Assembly (NCBI GenBank): GCA_030686995.1
Contig: JARVZY010002409.1
Span: forward strand, 1-64,000
Length of the DNA stretch: 64,000 nucleotides
Direction: 5' to 3'
Source: Artemisia argyi
Taxonomy: Eukaryota; Streptophyta; Magnoliopsida; Asterales; Asteraceae
Positions 22,316-41,479 of the stretch are shown one piece after another. The position numbers and the translations under genes are program-made. Positions within the stretch are counted from its first letter, which is position 1; every line of letters begins with the position of its first letter. The notes under the pieces are model-generated. The model ran no database searches. It saw only the letters and a program-made list of their open reading frames with translations, and was not told the origin of the DNA.

Positions 22316-23301
22316 CAGGGGCGGAGGAGATAGGGGGACACGTGTGTTGGGCCTCCCCCAACCTGTCCAACTACTTCAATGCTGAAGAGTGCTAAAACCC
22401 GTACATGATGCAATTTCGCCAATGGGCCTCCCCTTACTCTTTTACTCAGCCACAAATTATAAAAAGTCACGGTAAATTTAAGACTTCAATTTTTCACGTG
22501 CTCCTTAACTTTATTATTAAAAATCCTTTATCATATTTAAATGTTATATTTTTTTTCCCATTTTCGTTGGTCTTCAACTTAGATAATCAATTATTCAGCC
22601 TCAATCTTTAATATTTTCATGTTCTCGTTTATTCTTTTTAAGTATTAAACTAGTAGTCTAGCCTTCTAAAGAGTAACTAACTTAAAATTTAGGTATATTC
22701 ATTTAGACAAGTATATTCATTTCAGTTACACATGCCTGATGCAATAACATAATTTAAAGCAATCAAAGAATACAACAAGTAAAGGTTCCTTGCTAACTGC
22801 TTAGGCAACAATTTAAATGCTAATTGCTTAGGCAAGAGTTTCAAACATCTTCGGTTTACTCCATTCTCCATCTTTTATTTTGAGCATATCCATTAAAGCT
22901 AGGACAATGTAACTAGCTCAAAAATATACTAATAATATTTAAGACCAAATGTTTTGTATGAATTGAAAGATCTTAGCAGTATTTATTTTTGCCACATATA
23001 TAAATCTATGTATTAGTATTAGTTACTAGCTAGTACGCAAGATTTTTCACTCTTATATAGCTTCAAAGTTAGAACATGAACAACATAAGGATAGAAGATC
23101 TAATTAATTTTTATGAACAAAGACACGATGTTGTTTATAACTCATAATCACAATCACAGTTGCGGCAGGCCTATAGACTATAGAATATATATTGAAACTA
23201 GAAACTACGCGAAATGGTAATATATTTTCATATAACATCAATCGCTACTCTAACAGAAAAAAGTCGGCACCCTCTAACATTAAATCCTGCCTCCGCCCCT
23301 G
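22316..23301. mobile_element. hAT-type non-autonomous element (second copy type)
   Basis: The terminal inverted repeats CAGGGGCGGAGG (22316-22327) and CCTCCGCCCCTG (23290-23301) are perfect over 12 bases. Flanking 8-bp copies CTTGTCCA (22308-22315) and CTTGTCTA (23302-23309) match at 7 of 8. The size is 986 bp and no transposase is seen. It starts only 52 bases after the previous hAT-type element and shares its CAGGGGCGGA terminus. Confidence 0.8.
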
Positions 23302-23409
23302 CTTGTCTATATGTTAAACCTTTATATCAAACAAACCCTAAAATATCGCAAAACAATAACCTAAGATACATACACTTAATTATAAACAGAACTATTCGGT
23401 TGTATTATA

Positions 23410-23703
23410 CAAAGATGTCACTAAAGTTTGCGTGAAATTTGTCCTAAGGTAACATAGTTTCAAAGTTGTCATCCAGGTTACTAAACTATAAACAGCAAAA
23501 AATCTGTGATTTTTACGTTTATACTTTTGGTATGTTAAGTAACATAAATGTCATGTCTTTACAAATTCAATAACCTAGAGGACAAACTTTCATTTAGGTC
23601 AGTAACCTGGATGACAACTTTCATAAGTTTAGTAACCTAGATGACAACTTTGAAACTATATTACCTTAGAACAAATTTCATGCAAACTTTAGTAACATCT
23701 TTC
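23410..23703. mobile_element. Foldback MITE with ~80-bp inverted arms
   Basis: The left arm beginning CAAAGATGTCACTAAAGTTTG (from 23410) is repeated as a reverse complement ending CTTTAGTAACATCTTTC (to 23703). The similarity runs about 80 bases with roughly eight mismatches. The element is flanked by TA on both sides (23408-23409 and 23704-23705), as for Tc1/mariner-type MITEs. The total is 294 bp. The middle repeats further GTAACCTRGATGACAACTTT words. It lies about 650 bases upstream of the kinase start codon. Confidence 0.78.
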
Positions 23704-23705
23704 TA

Positions 23706-24355
23706 TAATAACCCTTCTAATTTTCACTTTCAAAGTCTTTTTTCCCCGATTGGTCAAATATGTCATTTGTAAAAGGATTAATTAGCGATAGAATTTTTGG
23801 TCGTTATTGCTCACTGAAATGATCTTTTAACAAGTATGTAGTAATTTTATTTCAATACTCTGTATATTCGCCCCCCGAGTTGACTTGCTAATTTCTACAA
23901 CATGTGAGAAACCGTATTAAAGGATGAAACTTTTATATTTGGACCACAAAAATTAAATGCACCTTAGATTTGAACACAAAACTTTCATGTTATCTTGATG
24001 TAATCCGATCAAATGAACAATCAATATTGTTGTTGCAACTATAGAACTTTTGTTGTATTCAGATGTACCAACACAAGCACGTTACTATGAATATAAACCT
24101 TTGGAGTATACCATACGGTCCCCTTGGAATTTTATTTATTTATTTTTGAAAAAAGGCTAATCACATTCGAAAGCCAACTTCAAATCAAGAAACCAATAAA
24201 AGCTAGCTTGTACAATCAAAAAGAACAAAAAGTGAAAGGAAAAAAAACTACCTAAAGCAAAGCACCTTCAATATTCATCAACATAATCCACTTCAAAATC
24301 CTTACAAAAACACAAATATAACACAAACTCATTTCACATCTCACCTTAATCTAAA
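23706..24355 (+). promoter_or_regulatory. Upstream region of the CDPK gene
   Basis: These 650 bases between the MITE and the start codon have no open frame and must include the promoter and leader. The last 130 bases are A/C-rich, typical of a plant 5' leader. I see no unambiguous TATA box at a fixed distance, so no start site is claimed. Confidence 0.4.
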
Positions 24356-31431
<7,076 letters not shown>

Positions 31432-31779
31432 TGTCTTAAATTCCCAAAGGGCTATTGTGGTTGAGCGAGTGTTGTGTGATAAATAAATAGCCAAGGGTTA
31501 AAAATCATTTTACCCTTTGTGCTGTGTGTATATATTTATCTCTTTTGGATTTTGCTCCATGCAAAGAGCAAATGTAAGAAATGTCCTTGGTGTGTTGATG
31601 GGTATATTATATTGATGCTTTCTTGCAGCTTTAAGCATAAAAACAATATGCATTGTCGTTTCATCACCTAGCAGTGAAATTTCATATATCCGAATACCGT
31701 TTTTTCTCTTAAATAACAATCCTTTGAACTCTCGCAAGTAATATAGCTTGAAATCAATCCAGTTTTTTTTCTTTTTTTT

Positions 31780-31810
<31 letters not shown>

Positions 31811-33215
31811 CGTGGTTATTGGCGTAGAAAAATATGCATAGGTATCTCACCAGATAAACGATCAAATTTTAAGACCATCTTGATATTGTTCTCAGTTCTC
31901 TTTAACTAACTTGGTAGACTTTTAGCTTTAGAAAAGACAAGCTTCTGTGCTTTCAAACCCAAAAAGGTTGTAGATGTTCGTGTCACATGAACGTCAATGT
32001 TCCACCATTGTACATACAACCGTTATAATTTCATTCTATAAAAAGTTTCCTCAACTATGAATCAATAAAAATGTTTTAACTCTAAGATCAATTGCTTCCT
32101 TTTTGTAGTTCCAAAGAAAAAAAGAGCATGTGCGGCTTCATATGGGTTGACTTCAGTTTTCACTGGAAGGAAAGTCACTTGGAAGTTGATGGGTTGTATA
32201 ATTGTGCTTTTAAGCTTTTGTATACATGGCTATGTTAACAAACAGTAGAATTTCATCTATAAACATGCTAATTTCTCAGTTAAAAATGGTTAATAATTCT
32301 TATCGCACACTAGTGAATAACAAGAAGACTTTGCACTAGTGAATACATAGACGATAAACTAAGTCAGCACCTAAGGCTTTGTCGTCAGGCTAGTGAACCT
32401 TTTTGACAGTTCATAAGCTCAAATCAGATAGACAAAACTAGTTAGCTAAACTTAAGCCATGCTCATCATAAGAAACCGAAAAATAACTAAATATTGCAAA
32501 TAAGTACAATATTGAGAATGACAGACTGCTAAATGTGATCATAGTTCTCAATCTGGTAACTCATGCAAAAAGATTCCTACATGGCTTTTAAATTAATGTT
32601 TGTGGTCAAAAGTTGGTTACATGCCATACTAGTTATACATCTAAACAGTTGAGGTAACGCCATGAGCATTAAGAGCAGAGACTATATAAATAGAAAATTA
32701 AGGCATCAATAAGATGTACAAAAACACAAACCTAAATTGGTTGACACAGGTGACAACGGTATTATTTGCAAGTACAAACTTACATTGTGCTGTTCTGATA
32801 AGTTATCTATCAGATCAACAAAGCCTTTCGACATCATCTTCCGTATTCAATATCTACTTTTTCGAATTCGACAGCTCTCTGTCGTGAACATCAAAATAGC
32901 AACCCTTCAACTGATGACCAGAGGTTCTTGGTGTATCAGGAAGTGCTTCATCATTCAGCAAACTAGTTAGTGTTTCAAACTAAGTGGATGATGTCTAACT
33001 AATGATCACCTCCAAGCATCTCAGAAGCCCAAAATCCATCACAATAGCATACACACTAACCTACAAAAGAATATTATGATAACACACTGATCAATGCAAC
33101 TAAAAAAAAAAAAAAAAAAAAAAGACTGATCAATGCAACAAGTGGTTCAATTATGCGGGTCTAATAAAAAACATCAACTATAAAAGTAGCAATCTTACAT
33201 CATGGTGACATCAAA
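31432..33215. terminator. Shared 3' flank of the two convergent genes
   Basis: About 1.8 kb between the stop codons of the kinase (plus) and the WD40 gene (minus). AATAAA at 31482-31487, 51 bases after the kinase stop, is a plausible polyadenylation signal. There is a T-rich run at about 31761-31810 and an A run at about 33101-33123. No open frame here has recognisable content. Confidence 0.5.
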
Positions 33216-36200
33216 TCATCTTCCAGGCACGATCCTGTAGTTGAGAACAAGGTCCTCAGACTTTTTCCATATATAAGTACGGACAGTGGCTAAGCTCATG
33301 TCAGGTGTCAAGACCTGCATAAAATTAACAGGCTAGAACATTAACATAAGGAAGGAATTGATGACATTTAGGCATGTTGTTTTAATCGTTGGTTGGCTTA
33401 ATGAATAAAGTTGAATAGTTGGGCGGCAGCCTTATCACTTATCGCCTCATTAAACTTACCTGATTATTGCATAGGATGTCTATGGAGGGTTTGAGCTTTT
33501 GCCAAGGTTTCAGTCCAGATCTAAAAGATCCATCTCCTCCTATAGTTGATTGCTGCAACTGCCCTCCAGATAGCCCAGGCGCAAAAGTTCCATCAATCAA
33601 GCTATCCAATGGTTTGTCCAGAACCAACTTTTCCACAACATAATTAACAACCTAGTAAAACATATTTAGAAAAAGATAAGTTATGTGCATATCATTTTTG
33701 TGCATCGTGCTTCATAACTGTTAGCTCCATAGATTCAATATAACGATTCCTACTTACACATGTACCTTGTGTATTCTCAAAATACGAGGTGCACTAAGCT
33801 TCCCTTGGGTCACAGTTTGGGTAGTTGAACCTTCGTATGGTTGTAAATAGAAGCTGCACCTGAATTTGGACATTATATTAGTAATGTAAAAAAGTACTCC
33901 GTAATATACTTCCGGCCCTTCTTATCAGCTATTTAGTGAAAACACAGAAAAATAGCAGAAAGAAGTAGAGATTTACTTGGTATGTTCCCTTGGGGGCATT
34001 CGATTATGCAAAATGCAATCTAAAACCCACCAAGGTAAGTCCTTCTCGTCTTCCGTTCCATCCATTTCAGTAATTTTCTTCCTCCACTGACCAGTATGGG
34101 AACCCTCGGTAATAATTGAAGGAGGTGTAACAGTTGAGAACTCAAATGGGGGATATACTGCACAATCATTTTCCGCATTACCATCTGCCTCAACTTTTGA
34201 AAGTGTAATACTCCTAGTCGAGATATCCCTGCCAGAAGGTATTTCTCCATTCACCAAAGATTGGGACACGGGTTTATGCTTTTTCTTAGACAGCCAATGA
34301 GCCAACAGTCCTTTGAGGGTTTCTCGTGCCAAATTAACCTGTTCAAAATTTTGTTAATTTCATATAAATCTTCAGTGTATACTTTTTATCTACTTAATTC
34401 TAAACCCAAATAAATCAAAATTGCCCCATGTGATAATTTCATGTATCTATTTCATATATAAGCGAAGGTACCAAAAATTACAGAAAATGTGCATACCTTA
34501 TCATCCTCTGCTTTCTCAGTGATGTTAAGATCAGCAGAATACATCTCTGCTGAAAAGCACTGTGGGGTATCCAAATGCACAGACAAGTTCCCGAGCTTAC
34601 TATCTACAGAGAACCAAGCAGGAATGCTTACCTGGAGAAACATAATAAAGTCAACAAGAAGTTGCAAAAAAGATGGTAAATGTTAGTTCCTATAGTGACC
34701 TAGTAATACCTACCATCTCAAACAGTTCTTCCTTCTTCTTTTCAAATGAAACAGTTCCATAGTTTTGAATACAAACACCTCTAGTGATCTCCCAAAGCTT
34801 CACAGAACCAGCATTATCCTATCAAAGACACATTTCAAACCATCAGTCTGGAGGTGGCAACTTCTACCCGTTTTACTTATCTCAAACGGGCCAAATCCAA
34901 TAAGTTAGCTAAAAGGGGTACGTGTCAAGCAGGTTGAAAGCCAACATCAAATTTTTAAGCATACAGCCCTCCTAAATCATTTTATCTCAAGATTTAGAAT
35001 ATTATTGTAAGAATATTGTTCTTGTAATCATAATTTACAAATTGACTATTTGTGGTAAAAACAGTAAACTAAAACATATTTGTGGGTCAGCCCAATCTTT
35101 TTAGTTCTGAAAAACTCCTTACAACTCGAGTTTGTTTCGATTACCCAACCAACCCATCTGACTACCTCTGCAACAGTTCAGCATGTTCACCCAAAGGAAT
35201 GAAAAACCACAGAAGCTGACAGTGCCCGTTTAAAGTTAAACTATCACAAAAGTACAATTAGAGACTATTTGATTGTTACCTTAGTCAGAACATGCCTTCT
35301 ATTGTTCATAATTTCACACTGCACTATCCCTGGGATCCCATCAATACTCAAGGTTGGTTCTTTATACACAGGAACCTAACATTTCATTAGACCAGTTAGC
35401 ATGTAGAAGAGACTACTAGATGGTAATTTCATAATTAAGAAAGAAAGAAAAAAAAAAGGTTTATGTTCAACTCACAGGAGTAGATCCTTCCAAGGATGCT
35501 CTAGCCCTTGAAAATGACAAATTTCCAGCCAGGAAAGATCCGCCTCTATGGAACACCTTCTGAGGGTTTCGTCCTTCAGCAGGCCATCTATGCACAGAAG
35601 AATCTGTTGTTGCAACCCATATATCATCACCATGCACTGCTAGTTTCTGAATTGGATGTTCCTCTGTGCAGAGTAATATACTCTCCCTAGTTGCGAGGTC
35701 TGTTAAGTACAACTACAAGTAGACAACATACACATATTAGTAAAGTTAATTGCAAAGACTCATCTAATAACCTAAGAAACATATTATAAGGGCTTACCGA
35801 TAGATCTCTTCCACCGCTATAGACATGGCTGAAAGTTGGAGTGCTAGCAAGTGCCCAAACAGAATCTGTATGAACAGCATATGAGTGCACACACCGCTGC
35901 TGCCCAAGATCCCATAATCTATAAGCAATAGAAAATTTAGTACCATGTTTATCCACGAAGCAAAAAATTACCACAAAAGAAAGCATTACTTTGATGCTAG
36001 TGTCTACCTGATCATGGAATCAGAAGATCCTGATAAACAGAATCTGCATCAATGAAATTAAAGAGTCATGAAAAACCCAATAATCAAACAGTATAAACTT
36101 GTTGATTAACGATCTAAATAGATATGTTGAAATGTATGTGCTGCATGAAAACAACAAACACCAAAACTAGCTTCACATAAACTATGTTGTTATAGCCTTC

Positions 36201-38707
36201 CATATTCTTTTATGAAGTTACATTAATCCCTAAACTAAAAATCGAGCAGCAGAATTTCTAGTAGGTCAGAATACTATAATTTACTGTAGAAGACTCATTG
36301 TTCATATAGCAACATGTGCATGTGATAGAAAATGTTCAACCAGCTATATGACCATTGAGGTTTTGACCATTGTTACCAGACAAATGATATACAGCTGAAC
36401 AAACCTTCCAGTGGAGTCAAGAAGCAAAGCCCTGATATTATCTGTATGCCCTCGAAGCTTCATCATCTTTGAACCAGTCCTTGAATCCCAAACACGTATA
36501 GCCTACACCAAAATAAAGATTCTAAGATATTAACTCCTAAATTATGATTGCTATACATGGCTACATTCTCCCAAAGATAAGAACTAAGCCAGGATTACCT
36601 TCTCTGTTCCACCAGAAACTAGAAGAGTTCCAGTTTCATTCATTGCTAACGCATACACAGACTCTTTATGTCCTTTAGCAGAAATAGGAACATATCCCTG
36701 GGGTACATTTGCTTGCAATGAAATGCTGTTGCTAGAGCTGATAGTACGTAGGCTAGTAACTGGCACTGAACTTCCCGAGCCATTGGTGGCACTTGGGCGA
36801 TCATCGTCAGCTGCCTCGCTGGACTTGTTGAGCGGAGCAAGTGCGGCTTCAAGATCCCAAAGAAACACCTCACCACCCATCCCACCAGAGGCAACAATAT
36901 TGCTCTACAATCATAAGCACACAAGAAGATGATGAATTTTCAATAGATGTATAAAAACTGCTTTAAGAATATATTTGCTAGAAAATTACGTTTCTTTCTG
37001 CTGCAGCAAGACAAGTTGCATAATCTGAGTGTTGACGAAAAGTCCTAGTGCAAGTTCCATTGGATAAGGAATCCCAAGTCTGGTAATACAATGAGATACA
37101 ATATTTAGTTCAAATTTGTGTAAGTACTGATGTATTGATTAAAAATTTTATCCAACCCTGAAGACAAACCTTGATGGTAGTATCCGAGGAGCAGGATACA
37201 AGGGTATTCCCTCCTGCAAGGACCGCATCATTCACCTGTACACTCCAACACATTCCCACATTATTTCTCTAGCTACTTGCAGTAAACCAGAAGTAGAAGT
37301 AATAAAGCCACAATGATCAGTTTTTAGTGTTTGGATATACAGATTCAACTTCTGATTGTCTGATTATTTTTGTCACATTATCAGCTTCATATCGCCAGCA
37401 ACAACGGGTCATGACAAAAAAAAATGTACCTGTTCTGCATTTTTATTAAAGTCAATATACTCAATTTTTAACATACTTTAAAAGATTTGGCTCCTCTAGT
37501 TTATTAAACAAAACCTCATCTCCTTAATAAATGCCTTTTTTGGTCATCAGTCTTAAAAGCACCTTCACCCTCCCCCCCACAAAGTCAATTAAATATATTG
37601 CACAGTCACTTATCACATCAGAAGGCTAAGATTTTAAATTCTCGTTGCTCTCCGAAGTTCTATAAGAAGCATCTAAAGACCAACAAGAACAAGTTTTCCG
37701 GTGAAAGCAGTGATGGGTGGTAAAAAAGTTACTAGGAATGAAGAAACATACCCAGTCAACATGAGACTCAAAGGTGGCTGAGCAGGTGGCATCCTCCTCG
37801 CTCAATTCCCATCTCTTTAATGTACCATCACGGCTCCCGGTGAAGAGGTAACTTGATTTATCTGGTTGTGAAGGTTTTAATACTGCCAAACAGTTCACCC
37901 CTGCACAATGCTGCAAACGAAGAAGAGTTTCAGATAGTTTATTATAAATTATTTACCTATTACCACCAAAAATCAATATTTAGTGCTTATATCTATGTCT
38001 ATATAATTCCCGGAGTAAGTGTGAAGCAATATTTCTCATGAAGTTTCTAAGTATTTGATTGCTTCTAGAATTTTGCATCAATCATCTTGTGCCTACTTGG
38101 TTTATCAAAGACCGCAAAGCCTCACCACAAGGTGAAAACCAGGAGATGAGAACGTTTGCCACTCGCAGATTTGACCAACAGAAATACAGAATATAAAAGT
38201 AGACATTAGTGGAAAGACAGCCAATTAAGTGATTTACAGTGCCTTGTTTCTTATTGCTTTTTAATAAAGACGGTTTTAAATGACAATCAACTACCATTTG
38301 ATCATAACATTATTGTCAACCTATAGGCCCACCCTCCATAAACCTATAAACTTCTTCTTCTCTTTGTTAACATAACCCTCAAGATTACAATTCAATTTTT
38401 GAATGGTTGAAGAGTGTATGGGAAGGTTTCTGCCACACCAACAAGCAAAAGAAATACCACTGAATTACTAAAAAGATCTTCAAACATGTTAAACAAAAAC
38501 TTGATTAAAATATTAGATATAAAAGTTTTGTCCCTATTTTGGGTAAACCAGGATGATGTTTATACAGATATAAACATGGGACAATCAGCTAAGCAAACAA
38601 ATACTAACCTTATTGTCATCAGCATCATTCAATACATAAGTAAATCTCTTCTCCTTACGTGGCCGAACTGAATTTGAGGCACTGCCTGCAATACCCACAC
38701 GGTGCAT
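33216..38707 (-). CDS. WDR48: WD40 protein, WDR48/UAF1 family
   Basis: WD40 scaffold; the animal relative UAF1 binds and activates USP1/USP12/USP46 deubiquitinases, and the Arabidopsis relative At3g05090 is named for a lateral-root role. Coding exons in order: 38707-38609, 37910-37752, 37235-37170, 37079-36990, 36904-36599, 36502-36405, 36043-36008, 35918-35798, 35712-35476, 35375-35280, 34818-34714, 34631-34497, 34338-33977, 33859-33766, 33651-33460, 33314-33216. The sum is 2295 bases, giving 764 residues with every junction in frame. WD-type repeats span about residues 34-470: [33 protein letters not shown] Ser-rich insert lies near 165-205. The C-terminal DUF3337-type region (about 600-764) includes [11 protein letters not shown] and ends [12 protein letters not shown]. 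The plant partner deubiquitinase is not shown by the sequence. The gene looks intact. Confidence 0.93.
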
Positions 38708-40716
38708 TGCAAATATCTCTGAAGCAAAGAAACTCAAGGTATAAGTCTTACACTATGTCCTCCAATAGCATTTACAATGAAAATACACTGCATTCTTATA
38801 ATATTGTGACAAACAGTACACAGGGCTGAGATATGTAACTTTCTTCCTAGGATTGTTCTAACAAAAGCATATATGCCTCACATCCTTATCCAAATTACGC
38901 CATCCTACATCTCTACTGTCCCAACTCCCAACACATTTATGTATAAATGAACTTTTTAAGCAAGCAATAAAACCAATAATGTACAGATTGAAATTATTGC
39001 GTGTGATACAGAATTATCAGGCTATATCTCAATCCACCCTACCCCCAGTGACATAACCTTATAAAATGTTAAATTATCTAATCATAAATTTTACCTTTCT
39101 CTTAACTTCCTAATATTCTCTATTATAAGACATAGAAGTGACCTACCTTGCATCCCTAAATACCATGACATAACAACCATGTTTGTTAATCACTTCAAAT
39201 TTTCACTTGTCTACTTAGTTTATCTAGAACTTTCAGGAATCACTTCTAATACATAGAAAAAAATAACTAGCTCATGCAACTTACAACGTTATTCCAACTA
39301 CCAAAACATATTACACTTTCTTCAGCGATGTTTCTTTCCCCTACACTAAAGTGCCAAGAATATATTGTTTATTATTTGCTACAATCAGATATTAATGTGG
39401 CTCATCATTAGAAGAAAGAGAAGATCACACAGGAAGTGACTACCAACCGTTGCCCATATATATAAATATCCAAATACAGTCATATAACCAACTTACACCC
39501 ACTACCCTTAGGATCCCAAAAGAGTTGCACCCCGTCAAAGTCTCTTCTGGTTTCAATTTTGATGCTAATAGCTAAATATAAAACTAGTTTGCAAGGCCTA
39601 CCACCTCCTTCTTTATCCAGGCTTTGAACATTATAAAAGAAAAAACGCAGTCATAGTTCTTTCTAGGACCGTCAAATAAGAAGCAATGTTGAAACAAAAA
39701 TCTGTGTAACTGAACTAAAAAAAAAAATTGATTACATATCCCTGAGATATTACCTACACACATTATAAAAGCAACTGATAACCTCCTTGTTGCAATTTTA
39801 ATACGAGAAGAACATAAACAAGATGACCTCTGATCACTAACCTTTGGCTAAGGCGAGAAGCGACAAAAGCGATTGCTTCAGTGAACTTTTTACCCTTTGT
39901 GCATATGATAGTGTCTTATATGAAAACAATGATTAAACAAAAACATAATTATCTTAAAATCTTTATTTTAATTAAAAAAAAAAAGACCAAATAAGAGAAG
40001 TTTATTCAAATACTTAAAGCCTAAACTCTTATATCTTTATTTGGAATAATCGTCTAAGTTCTCATTTCATAAAAACTAGCCGCTATAGAAAAAAGCTTTT
40101 TCTCGCTCTAGTAAAACGCTTCGCTTAGGCTTTTGAGTACGCTGGATCAGTATATAAGCTCCGTATTCATTTTATGAGATGTTGTTATAAACTCAATCAA
40201 GTTTTAACAAAAACATTCTCTGATGATTTCTTCTTAGTCAACTATTCTTGTAGAATAATTCGTTAACTATTCAAATAAGCAAAAATGAAACCCTAAATAA
40301 GAATCGACAAAATTGAGATGAAGGGAACTTACAAATAAATAGATCGATCCTACCTATTGACTTGAGGTTGTTCAAAATGAAGTGAAATTAACTGCTACTC
40401 ATCTGTATCAGACGACGTCGTATTCTATTCTATACTGAATTATTTAAACTTTGATCGAATCAATTGATGATGATGATGTTGGAAATGAAAAGAAAAAAGA
40501 GACGAAGAAAACGAGAAACTGTTATAAATTTAATTCGATTTCTACGTTTCGCTTCTTGTTTGTTGAATCTATGCTGCTTTGACTTGGTTTTTTTTCATCT
40601 AAATCCCTAAAATGTGAATTAAAAAAAACAGGTTAAAATGTTATGTAAATTGAATTTATTAATAGAAATATTGTCATGTGTGAGTGTGACCAGGGGTTAT
40701 TGATTATTAAATTAAA
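38708..40716 (-). promoter_or_regulatory. WD40 gene leader intron and promoter region
   Basis: Eleven bases upstream of the ATG the minus strand shows a good acceptor (TTTGCTTCAG, at about 38719). A matching donor, GTAAGT, sits at 40332-40331. The 1614 bases between have no coding frame, so a leader intron with a first non-coding exon starting somewhere above 40333 is likely. The sequence around 40411-40420 has a palindromic ACGACGTCGT with an ACGT core, a possible bZIP site if it lies in the promoter. Beyond about 40450 the DNA is AT-rich up to the Helitron end. Confidence 0.55.
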
Positions 40717-41329
40717 CTAGAACCGTACCCGCACAATACGGCAGCGGGTACCGTGTGATTATATTTTGCGTTATTTGGTTACACGTTTAGTTGTTTTCAT
40801 GTTTTATAAGTAGAGATATTAGATATAATTAAGCCAAATAACTTTAGTTTAAACAACCAACCGTTTTCTAACAAATCATTGTATTTTGAACAACCAACCG
40901 TTTCCTAACCAACTTCTAAAAAATCTGAATTTTAAGTCTTTCTAATTATAGAATAGTCTCAAATGCATTATTTATACTACCTTATAATGTATTTAGGACA
41001 TCTATATTTAAAAGTCTTAAAATGTTTAAGACCAAAAACATTTCTTTAATAGGAAAGATGCATACAAATATAATTAAAAGCCTAGAAATTTAAGTGTCTT
41101 TAAAAAGTATAGGTTGTTACAAGTATAGCTTTCAAGAGTTGAGATCCATGAAGAACCCCTTCATGCCATAGATCCAATCAACAAATACTAATCATACAAT
41201 CTAATTTGATCCAATGGCTTAGATTAAATATAATATTTACACTTGAGGTGCAAAAAAGGCAATTACATAATAAAAAAAAATCAATAACCTCATTCTTTCC
41301 CTAAAAAATTTAGGGCAAAAAACACACAC

Positions 41330-41470
41330 ACACATCCACCGTCATCCCCAACCGTCCACCACCTCCACCGTCCACCTCCAACCGTTATCCCCAACCGTCC
41401 ACCACCTCCCCAATCGTCATCCCCACCCGTCGTCATCCCCAACCGTCGAAACCTTCAATTCCGTCATCAC
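41330..41470 (+). repeat. C-rich CCACC/CCGTC leader of the FAR1-like gene
   Basis: A short CA repeat is followed by irregular tandem words such as CCAACCGTC, CCACCTCC and CGTCATCCCC just before the ATG at 41480. This is consistent with a C-rich 5' leader of a captured gene. It is the only strongly C-rich patch in this part of the window. Confidence 0.6.
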
Positions 41471-41479
41471 GCCATCGTT

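Noticed and set aside
32737..32970. A 77-codon plus frame between the two host genes
   Set aside because: No recognised motif, no splice or promoter context, and a length expected by chance.
39840..40140. Possible TIR element with AAGGCGAGAAGCG and CGCTTCGCTTAGGC ends in the leader intron
   Set aside because: The arms are too imperfect and no target duplication is visible.
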